A stretch of DNA of 64,000 nucleotides, from NCBI RefSeq assembly GCF_900108945.1, contig NZ_FNYE01000021.1, forward strand, positions 62,001 to 126,000. Direction: 5' to 3'. Below the pieces are notes generated by a model that saw nothing but the letters and a program-made list of their open reading frames with translations, had not been told where the DNA came from and did not search any database. Each line of letters begins with the position of its first letter. Position 1 is the first letter of the stretch. The position numbers were made by a program, and so were the translations under genes. Below are positions 33,702 to 43,300 of the stretch, piece after piece. Source of the stretch: Paraburkholderia diazotrophica (GTDB taxonomy: Bacteria > Pseudomonadota > Gammaproteobacteria > Burkholderiales > Burkholderiaceae).

Positions 33702-34601
33702 TCACGCGGCGCGGGCACGCCGCACGAAGAACCGCCGCGTCACGCCGAACGCAACGAGATTGCCTGCCACGACCAGCACGAGCCCGATGACGGCAAGCGC
33801 CGACCATCGATAACCTTCGAACACCGTCGATACCGCAAGCGCGACGAACGGAAACAGCACCGTGCAATACGCGGCGCGCTCGGGCCCGATGCGGCCGACG
33901 AGCATCAGATACGCAGTGAAGCCGATCACCGAGCCCGGCACGGCAAGATAGATGAGCGCGCCGAGATAACGCGCGTCCGCTTCGAGCGCCAAAGGCAAGC
34001 CGGCGGCGAGGCTGCCGAGCGTCAGCACGCCCGCGCCGATCAGCATCGCCCAACTGTTCGTGACGATGGGATGCAGGCCCATCGACTGCATGCGGCTCGA
34101 CAGCAGATTGCCCGCCGAGAAGCACATCGTCCCCGCGAACGCGACGGCAAGACCGAGCCATGCCGCGTGATCGCCGAGGTGCCCCGCCATCTGTTGCAGC
34201 GACAGGCACACGATGCCCGCAAGCCCGAGCACCGCGCCGACGATCGCCGTCGGCTGCAACGGACGGCCCATGAAAAGCCGCCCGTTGAGCGAGTTCAGCA
34301 GCGGCGCCGTCGAAAACACGACAGCAACGAGACCGCTGGGCACGACGCTTTCCGCGTAGTAGAAGCACAGGAAGTTCACGCAAAAGAGCGCGAGCCCCTG
34401 TGCCGCCAGAAAGCGCCACGCGGCGCGCGGCGGCCACACAGGACGGCGCATCAACTTGAGCAGCGCGAATAGCACGATTGCCGCGAGCCAGAAACGGCAG
34501 GCAATCGACACGGGCGCCGGCACGACGCCAAGCTGCCACTTGATCGCGATCCAGGTAGTGCCCCAGATCAGCACGGTCACGACATAAAGGAAGAGATTCA
34601 T
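33702..34601 (-). CDS. EamA-type (DMT) transporter
   Basis: A 299-residue protein with ten hydrophobic segments arranged as two EamA repeats. The first (L-I-W-G-T-T-W-I-A-I-K-W) and second (F-A-G-T-M-C-F-S-A-G-N-L-L) begin typically, and P-G-S-V-I-G-F-T-A-Y-L and E-G-Y-R-W-S-A-L-A-V-I-G are family features. It probably exports a metabolite. It is divergent from an AraC regulator, which may control it. Confidence 0.9.
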   Translation of the reverse strand: MNLFLYVVTVLIWGTTWIAIKWQLGVVPAPVSIACRFWLAAIVLFALLKLMRRPVWPPRAAWRFLAAQGLALFCVNFLCFYYAESVVPSGLVAVVFSTAPLLNSLNGRLFMGRPLQPTAIVGAVLGLAGIVCLSLQQMAGHLGDHAAWLGLAVAFAGTMCFSAGNLLSSRMQSMGLHPIVTNSWAMLIGAGVLTLGSLAAGLPLALEADARYLGALIYLAVPGSVIGFTAYLMLVGRIGPERAAYCTVLFPFVALAVSTVFEGYRWSALAVIGLVLVVAGNLVAFGVTRRFFVRRARAA

Positions 34602-34766
34602 CGCCAGTGGGTCAAACAATACGGTCTACGGTCCGCCCGACTATGGGCCAGCGAGGGTCCGTTCGATTGTCCAGAATTGCGCACTTTCGAGCGGCCAGCG
34701 AAGGCGCAACGCACGAGGCCCTATACTTGTCGAACGACGCCTCATCCGTTTCAGCCCCTCATTCAC

Positions 34767-35684
34767 GTGAACATTTCACCCATCACCACGACCGACCCCG
34801 CCGATCCGCCGTTCGGCCTGCATTCGGTCTGCCAGACGCTCAGCGAGTCGAATGCAACGCTCGAGCGTTTCGCATGGCTCGGCGACAAGCTGGCCATCGC
34901 GATCTGGACGCGTGAGACCAAAGAGGCCGAGACGGTCTACGATCAGCCCGGCCATCACACGCTTTCGTGCTATCTGAACGGCGGCTATCGCACCGAGCGC
35001 CAAAAGCTGCCGGGGCGCTACGGCGCGCCGAGCCGCTTGTGCGCGTTGCCCGGCGATCACGAATCGCGCTGGTGGGTGCGCGGCCACATGCACTTCATGC
35101 ATCTGTATTTCCTGCCCGAGCACTTCACGCAGCGCGCGATCCGCGAACTCGACCGCGAGCCGCGCGAACTGACGCTGGCCGATCGCACATACTTCGAGGA
35201 CGAGCGCATTTCGAGCCTGTGCCAGTCGCTCGCAAACGACGCCTGGGACGACGCCGACGGCCGCTTGCGTGCAAACGAAACGTCGCACGAAGTGTTGAGC
35301 CTGCTGTTGCGCTCGCAGGGTGTGAACCGCACGGACGCTGTGCTCAAAGGCGGTCTTGCCGTCGCGACGCGTCGCCGTCTGCGCGATTACATCGATACGA
35401 ATCTGACGCAACCGCTCACGCTCGGCGAGCTGGCCGCGGTTGCGAACCTCTCCGAATTTCATCTCGCGCGGATGTTCCGCACGTCGTTCGGTCTGCCGCC
35501 GCACGCGTGGATCGCGCGGCAAAGACTTGAACGCGCGCGTACGCTGCTGCGCTCGACGGCGATGCCGCTCGCCGAGATCGCGACGCAATGCGGCTACGCG
35601 AACGCGAGCCACTTCAGCCACCGGTTCCGTCAAGGCACCGGCGTGTCGCCCGCCGTCTATCGACAGGCTCTGCGCGCAGGCTGA
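34767..35684 (+). CDS. AraC-family transcriptional regulator
   Basis: About 305 residues. The C-terminal 100 residues form two helix-turn-helix motifs (L-T-L-G-E-L-A-A-V-A-N-L-S-E-F-H-L-A-R-M-F and M-P-L-A-E-I-A-T-Q-C-G-Y-A-N-A-S-H-F-S-H-R-F-R), the AraC signature. The N-terminal domain is cupin-like (G-H-H-T-L-S-C-Y-L-N-G-G-Y-R-T-E-R) and probably binds an effector. The start is uncertain; I use the GTG at 34767, since nothing upstream resembles the family. It is divergent from the EamA exporter, a common regulator-exporter arrangement. Confidence 0.88.
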   Translation: MNISPITTTDPADPPFGLHSVCQTLSESNATLERFAWLGDKLAIAIWTRETKEAETVYDQPGHHTLSCYLNGGYRTERQKLPGRYGAPSRLCALPGDHESRWWVRGHMHFMHLYFLPEHFTQRAIRELDREPRELTLADRTYFEDERISSLCQSLANDAWDDADGRLRANETSHEVLSLLLRSQGVNRTDAVLKGGLAVATRRRLRDYIDTNLTQPLTLGELAAVANLSEFHLARMFRTSFGLPPHAWIARQRLERARTLLRSTAMPLAEIATQCGYANASHFSHRFRQGTGVSPAVYRQALRAG

Positions 35685-35914
35685 AGCTTCGCGCCTCTTT
35701 CGGGCGTACCCTTTTTCCCCTGGCTTTTTCTTCGGTGAACGCGTTGAGCGCGATGTCTTCTGACGCGCGCTCATCCTCGTCGAGGCTGCTCGCTGACTTG
35801 ATGGACCTCGCCTGTCCATTTGAGACAAAATAGTCTATAGTCGACACGAGCCCGCGCTGTGCACGCCACATTTGCCGCGCCCCATGCCACTGCTTTCATT
35901 CGAGGACAGAACTC

Positions 35915-37039
35915 ATGCAAATCAGGGAATTCGGAGTCGAACGCTGGATGGATCTCTACGAGAACCATTGCGAGCTGAATCTGGCGGAAACGTGTGTGGA
36001 ATCACTGACGGTCGGCGAACTGCTGAAGATCGCGGGCAAGGAAGACGCACTGCTCGGCGAGATTTTGCCGATGAAGCTGACGTATGGCGCGATCGACGGC
36101 ACCGAGCGGCTGCGCAGCAATGTCGCGTCCCTGTATGAGAAGCAGCGTGTGCCGAACGTGCTGATCACGCATGGCGCAATCAGCGCGAACGCACTGGTCT
36201 ACGAAACGCTCGTCGAACCCGGCGATCATGTGATCTCGGTGTTGCCCACGTATCAGCAGCACTATTCGATTCCCGAGAGCTACGGCGCGAAAGTCGACGT
36301 TCTGCGTTTGCGCGAGGAAAACGCGTTCCTGCCCGATCTCGACGAACTGAAGCGCATGGTAACGCCGACGACGCGCATCATCGCAATCAACAATCCGAAC
36401 AACCCGACGGGTTCGTTGATGGACCGCGCGTTCCTCGAACAGATCGCGCAGATCGCGCGTTCATGTGGCGCCTATATGCTCTGTGACGAGGTGTATCGCG
36501 GCACCGATCAGGACGGCAACGGCTTCACAGCGTCGATCGCGGATGTCTACGAAAAAGGCATCAGCACTGGCAGCATGTCGAAGACGTGGTCACTCGCGGG
36601 CTTGCGCATGGGCTGGATTGCCGCGCCTGTCGAGATCATCGAGCGAGTGCGGATTCATCGCGACTACAACACGATCAGCGTCGGCATGCTCAACGATCTG
36701 CTCGCGTCGATCGCGCTCGAAAACCGCGCGGCGATTCTCGAACGCAATCACGGCATCCTGCGCTCGAATCTCGCGCTGCTCGACGCGTGGATCGCGAAAG
36801 AGCCGCTGGTGTCCTGGGTCAAGCCGAAGTCGGGCACGACGGCGCTGATGCGCGTCGATATCGATATGCCGTCGCGCGATTTCTGCGTCGTGCTGCTCGA
36901 AAAGACGGGCGTGATGTTCACGCCGGGCAGCGCGCTCGATGTGGAAGGTTATGTGCGCATCGGCTATGCGAACAATCGCGATGTGCTGGTTGCGGGGCTT
37001 GCGAAGGTGTCCGAGTTTTTGCGGGATGTCGCGCGTTGA
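35915..37039 (+). CDS. PLP-dependent class I/II aminotransferase
   Basis: A 374-residue fold-type I enzyme. N-N-P-N-N-P-T-G-S (159-167), the PLP-ring aspartate in C-D-E-V-Y-R (Asp191) and the Schiff-base lysine in S-M-S-K-T-W-S-L-A-G-L-R (Lys223) are all present. F-T-P-G-S-A-L and V-R-I-G-Y-A-N near the C-terminus bind the substrate carboxylate. Overall pattern resembles the group containing capreomycidine synthase (VioD-like), but the reaction cannot be fixed from sequence. It is a single gene, separated from the AraC gene by 230 nt and followed by a terminator. Confidence 0.88.
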   Translation: MQIREFGVERWMDLYENHCELNLAETCVESLTVGELLKIAGKEDALLGEILPMKLTYGAIDGTERLRSNVASLYEKQRVPNVLITHGAISANALVYETLVEPGDHVISVLPTYQQHYSIPESYGAKVDVLRLREENAFLPDLDELKRMVTPTTRIIAINNPNNPTGSLMDRAFLEQIAQIARSCGAYMLCDEVYRGTDQDGNGFTASIADVYEKGISTGSMSKTWSLAGLRMGWIAAPVEIIERVRIHRDYNTISVGMLNDLLASIALENRAAILERNHGILRSNLALLDAWIAKEPLVSWVKPKSGTTALMRVDIDMPSRDFCVVLLEKTGVMFTPGSALDVEGYVRIGYANNRDVLVAGLAKVSEFLRDVAR

Positions 37040-37158
37040 GATCTTTGATCGTTAGTTCGCCTCGCCTTTCGCTGGCATCGGCGCAGGCGCCTACTGGTGC
37101 AGGCATCGCTGCATAGCCCGCCAGGCTCGCAAGTCCAGTGGATTGAATATTGCAATTG

Positions 37159-37185
37159 AGCCCGCCCCAAAATGCGGGCTTTTTT
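37159..37185 (+). terminator. rho-independent terminator after the aminotransferase
   Basis: A perfect 7-bp stem AGCCCGC/GCGGGCT with an 8-nt loop followed by TTTTTTG. Confidence 0.88.
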
Positions 37186-37271
37186 GTTTGTTAGACAGAC
37201 TTTTAGCAAGCTGCAATCGAAAGAGTTCTATTTGTCGCAAAGCGTTGCGCTCGTGCGCGCAATGACAAACC

Positions 37272-37301
37272 TTGACAGAACTGATGTGGGTATTCGACTA
37301 G
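37272..37301 (+). promoter_or_regulatory. possible promoter of the CDI operon
   Basis: A perfect -35 hexamer TTGACA at 37272-37277, in a locally AT-rich stretch about 60 bp before bcpA. The -10 is unclear; GACTAG at an 18-bp spacing is the best candidate and is poor. Confidence 0.35.
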
Positions 37302-37337
37302 GGTTACGGGTTTGATTTATCTGTAATCCATAAGAAT

Positions 37338-40300
37338 ATGAACGACAGGTCGTACCGGCTGATCTACAGCCGGATTCGCGGGATGCTCGTGGCCGTCGAG
37401 GAAACCGCAACCGCCACGGGAAAATCGGGCGAGACGCGCGCTACAGGCTGCGTATCGGACGGACTGGTGACGAGCTTGCAGCTTCGCAGTCTGGTCGCGC
37501 TGCTGATGACCGTCGCGCCACTGCTTGCGTTCGGGCAGATCGTGCCGGGCGGCGCGCACGCGCCTGGCGTCATCACGACGCAGAACGGTATCCCGCAGGT
37601 GAACATCAACAAACCCTCGGGCTCGGGCGTGTCGATGAACACCTACAACCAGTTCGACGTGTCGAACCGGGGCGCGATACTGAACAACTCGCCGACGATC
37701 GCGAACACGCAGCTTGCCGGCTATATCAATGGCAATCCGAATTACGGGCCGAGCGATTCGGCTCGGGTGATCGTCAACCAGGTCAACAGCAGCGCGGCCA
37801 GCCAGATAAACGGCTACGTCGAGGTAGCGGGCCAGAAGGCGGACGTGATTATCGCGAATCCGTCGGGCCTGTCCATTAACGGCGGCGGCTTCATCAACAC
37901 GTCACGCGCGACCCTCACGACGGGCACGCCGAACTTCGCGTCGGACGGTTCCGTGTCGGGGTTCGGCGTGGCCCACGGCAACATCACCGTGCAGGGTGCG
38001 GGGTTCAATGCGTCGAACGTCGATCAGGTTGACCTGCTCGCGAGAGCCGTACAGGTCAACGCCGCGATCTACGCGAAGAACCTGAACGTCATCACGGGCG
38101 CGAACAACGTCGACTATGCGTCGCTGAACGCCACACCTATCGCGGGCAACGGTCCCGCGCCTGGTGTGTCCATCGACGTGAGCAACCTGGGCGGCATGTA
38201 TGCAAACCGGATCTGGCTGGTGGGCACGGAGAACGGTGTCGGTGTCTCGAACAGCGGCGTGCTCGCAGCACAGGCGGGCGACCTGATCCTGACGACACAG
38301 GGCAAGCTCGTGCTCGCGGGACAGACGAACGCAAGCGGCAACATCACGGCGAGCGCGCGCGATGGCATCGACAACAGCGGCACGACCTACGCGCAGCAGA
38401 ACGTCAGCGCGAACGCGTCGGGCGCGCTCATCAACAGCGGCACACTCGCCGCACAGCAGAACACGACTGTCAGCGCGGGCAGCATCGCATCGACGGGCAC
38501 GCTCGGCGCCGGCGTGAACAGCGACGGCACGATTGCGAACGGAGGCGACCTGTCCGTTTTCGCGAGCGGCACAGTCACGGCAACCGGCCGCAACGAAGGC
38601 GGCGGCAACACGACGATACAGGGCGCGTCAGTCAGTCTCGCGAGCAGCAACACGTCGGCGAACGGCGCGCTTGCATTGACCGCGAGCGGCGGCGACCTGA
38701 ACCTCGCTGGCGCGACGACGACGGCAGGCGACACGCTCAACGCGAACGCAGCAGGCACCCTGACGAACGACGCGGGTAACCTGTCAAGCGGCGCGGCGAT
38801 GCAGGTATCGGCGGCGAGTGTCTCGAATGCGGGCGGCCAGATCGTTTCGGGCTCGACGCTCGGGCTCACTACGGCGGGCGCACTCGGCAATGGTCAGGGC
38901 GTGATCCAGTCGGCAGCGGGCACGATCGTGAACGCGGGCTCGCTCGACAATACCGGCGGCCGCATCGTATCGCTCAACAGCGACGGGATGACGCTCACGA
39001 CGACGGGCGCGCTCGTTAATGGCGCGGGCGGTACGATCGGCACGAACGGCGCACTGAACCTGAACGCGGGCACGCTTGCAAACCAGGGGCAAGTGAGCGC
39101 AGCGGGCAATGCGACCATACGCGCGCAATCCATCGACAATCACGCGGGCAGCATGATGGCGGGCGGCGCGCTCAATGCTTCGTCGAACGGTGCGCTGAAC
39201 AACGTGGGCGGCGTGATATCCGGTTCCGCGACAGCCGTCTCGGGCTCGTCGATTGACAACACAACCGGCGACATCGAGGGCAACACTCTCGCCGTCGCAA
39301 CACCCGGCGACCTCGTCAATCGCGGCGGCCATATCACGCAGTACGGGACGGTGAGCCAGACCGTGAGCGCGGGCGGCTCGCTCGACAATACGGGCGGCAC
39401 GATCGCATCGAACGCGAACAGCATGAGCCTGTCGGCACAGACAATCATCAACGACAACGGTACGGTTCAGCATGCGGGCTCGGGCTCGCTCGCGATCAAC
39501 GCAACGGGCGCGATGTCCAACGTCGCGGGCAAGGTGCAGACGAATGGCGCGCTCGTCGTCAGCGCCGCGAGCCTTGACAACACCAGCGGCACGCTCACCG
39601 CGCAACAGGTCGCACAGGTCAATGCGGCCTCCGGCATCGTGAACCGCGGCGGCACGATGTACGGCGGCAATGGCCTGACCGTCACCACTCAGGGCGACAT
39701 CGACAGCACAAACGGCTCGATGCAGACGGCGGGCGATCTGTCCGTTTCGGGCCATATGGTTTCGAACGTCATGGGTACGATGAGCGCCAACGGCGCACAC
39801 AGTGCGCTCGATGTATCGGCGGCGAGCCTCGACAACTCGGCAGGCAAGCTGACCAACGCGGGCGACGGCGCGACAACCGTATCGTCGCTGTCGTCCGTGT
39901 TCAACAATGGCGGCACACTCGGCGGCAACGGCGATGTAACGCTCTCAGGCAGTGATCTTGAGAACGTGGACGGTATGGTCATCGCAGGCGGCGCGGCCAA
40001 CCTGAACACGTTGCGCGTCAACAATGTAAACGGCCTGGTCTATGGCGGCACGGCGCTGAACCTGAACCAGCCGAATGCGGTCGTGAACAACAACAACGGC
40101 GCGATCCTCGGCGGACAGGATGTGTCGGTCAAGGTGGGGACGCTGCTGAACCCTGGCGGCTCGATCCGCGCGAACCGCGATGTCAAGGTGAGCGGCGCGA
40201 TATCGGGCGATGGCGAGATCATCGCGGGACGCAACCTGTCGCTGGCCGTCAACGGCGACTACACGAACGACGCGGCGAACAACCTGCACGCGGACGGCGA

Positions 40301-43300
40301 CATGAGCGTGAGCGCCACGGGCACGCTCTCCAACACGGGGACGCTCGCCGCCAACGGCGCGCTCACGGCAACGGCCGCGAACGTCGTCAACACGGCAACG
40401 GGCGACATCAATTCGTCGAACACGACCGTCAACGCAGCGGGCATCTTGCAGAACGACGGACGTATCGAAGGCGATACCGTCACGACGAACAGCGCGAGCC
40501 TTGCCAATACGGGCGCGGTCATCGGCAACGATGTCACGGTCAACGCAAACGACGTGCAGAACACGGGCGCCGCGGCGGTGATCGCCGGCGCGAACAGCGT
40601 GCGCATCTACGCGCAGAACGCCGTCACGAACACGAACGGCGCACTGATCTACAGCGCGGGCAATCTGGAAATCGGCAAGGACGGCACGCGCGACAGGTCG
40701 GGCATGCTCGCGAACCACGCGGGCACGCTCACGAACAGCGCGGCGACCATCGAGGCGGACGGCGATATCGACATCGCCGCGAACACGGTCAACAACCAGC
40801 GCACGGGCGTGCAGACGCAGGCGGGCACGCCGCAGGATGCAGGCTCGACCACGCTGACGATCTGGACAGCGGGCCTGCCCGCCGACGACATGGGGGTCTA
40901 CTACAGCCTGCTTCATCCCGAGTGGCGATGGAGCGACGGCGCATTGGGCTATGGCGTCGTGGGCCACCTGCTGCACCCGATTACTGTCACCGTGCCGAAA
41001 GACCAGGTCACGAACCTCGATACGACCGCACAGTCCTTCTCGCTGACCACACCCATCACCGACACCTACGGCGACCCGATCGTCTTCGCCGGTCAACCGC
41101 AGACGCCGCCGCAGACGCGCACCATCACGAACAACCCGAAGCAGTGGTACAACAGCCTCACCGACAACGGCGACGGCACGTATTCGATTGTTTTCTGGCC
41201 GGACTTCGACCCGAACAGGAACATCAGGCCGGATCAGGTTCAGACGCGCAACGGCCTGAACAACGACGGCACGCACGACTACGCCGAAATCTCGCGCACG
41301 TCCAGCACGACGACCACGACCGACCAGCTCGTGAGCGCGGGCAACGCGGCGACGATCCAGGCGCAAGGCGCAATCCGCATCAACGCGGACAACGGCAGCA
41401 TCAACAACCAGTCATCGACGATGGCGGCGGGCGGCGACCTGGTACGGCGCGCCAATGGCGGCAGCGTCAACGATACGGGCACGGTGCTCCAGCAGACGGT
41501 CGAGCAGGACACGAGTTCGATCTTCTACTGGCACCAGAAAACGGGCGGCAGCAGTTACACCACCGCACCGATATCGGATGGCATCACGCAGTCGACGATT
41601 ACCGTCGATGCGCTCCCTGCCATTGCCACGTCGAACCAGAACGTCCAGACCGACGCGCAGACCATCACGATCAACTCGGTGAACCGCCAGGGGCAGACGG
41701 CTACCGGGTCCGGTGTCACGGGCGGCAGCGCGGATGGCACGCAGACGGCCAGCGTTTCGGGACCGACGGCGGGCAGCGCTCAGGTCAGCAATGCGGCGGG
41801 CCAGTCGTCACGTCCGCAGACAGTCGGTGGCGCGACGGGCGGCATACCGAACCTGAAACTGCCGGTGAGCGGCCTGTACAGCTACAACACCGCGCCCGGT
41901 GCGACGTACCTCATTGCGACCGATCCGCGTTTCACGCAGTACGCGAATTTCATTTCGAGCGACTACATGCTCGGACAGCTTGGCCTCAATCCGATGGAAG
42001 TCGAGAAGCGCCTCGGCGACGGGCTCTACGAGGAAACGCTGATCCGCAATCAGGTCACGCAACTGACGGGCCGCACGTTCCTCGCGGGCTACACCGACAA
42101 CCTTGACGAATACACGGCGCTGATGAACAGCGGCGTCGCGTATGCGAAGGCGTTCGGGTTGCAGCCCGGCATTGCGCTGACGCCCGCGCAGATGTCGCAA
42201 CTGACGACCGATATGGTGTGGCTCGTCTCCCAGGACGTGACGCTGCCGGACGGTTCGCATCAGACGGTTCTCGTGCCACAGGTGTATCTCGCGCAGCCGG
42301 GCACGGTCGACCTCACCCACAGCGGCGCGCTGGTCGCAGGCAACGCGGTGAACCTGAACGCGAGCGGTGACGTGAACAACAGCGGTCACGTGTCGAGCAA
42401 TCTCGCGACGACCGTGATCGGCAACAACATCACGAACAGCGGCATCATCGGCAGCGCGGGCACGACGGCCGTTGCAGCCATCCAGGACGTGCGCAACACG
42501 AGCGGCCGCATCGGCGGCGGCGATGTCATCGTGCAGGCCGGTCGCGATGTCATCAACGAAACGCAGACAACCCAGGCATCGAAAACGTACAGCGCGGGCA
42601 AGCTGACGGGCAGCGTGACGAGTACGGGCGTCGATGCGATCGGCACGATTTCGGCGACGAACAGCGCGACTGTCATCGCGGGCCGCGATGTGAACCTGAA
42701 CGGCGCACGGGTCCAGGCGGGCGGCGAAGCGGCCATTGCTGCGGGCCGCGATATCAATGCCGGCACGACGACGCTCACCGCCACCAACGATCTCACCAGC
42801 CACGACGATCAGTTCGGCTATCACGACTCTGTAAAACAGAACCTGGGCAGCGCCATTGTCGCGGGCGGCAGTGTGACGACCGTATCGGGGCGCGACACGA
42901 CGCTCACGGATGCGACGGTTCGCTCGGGCGGCGACACGGCGATGATCGCGGGCGGCAGCCTGACCGTGACGGCGGCGAAGGACAAGCATACGCACAGCGA
43001 GAAGTCGCTTGCCGACAGCAAGAGCCAGTACACGAGTTCGAGCTACGACGAAGCGGTACAGGGTTCGACTGTCAGCGCGGGGGGCAACATCACGCTTGCA
43101 GCCGGTCAGAACCGTAGCGGCAATCTTGCCGTGCTCGGTTCGAGCGTTGCGACGGATGCGAATGGCGGCAGCGTCAAGCTCGTCGCGACGGGCGACGTGA
43201 CGATTGGCAGTGTCAGCGAGACACACGATGCACAACGCTGGTCGCATGACGAGCATTCGGGCTTCCTGTCGAAAGACACGACAAGGGATGCGGCCAGTTC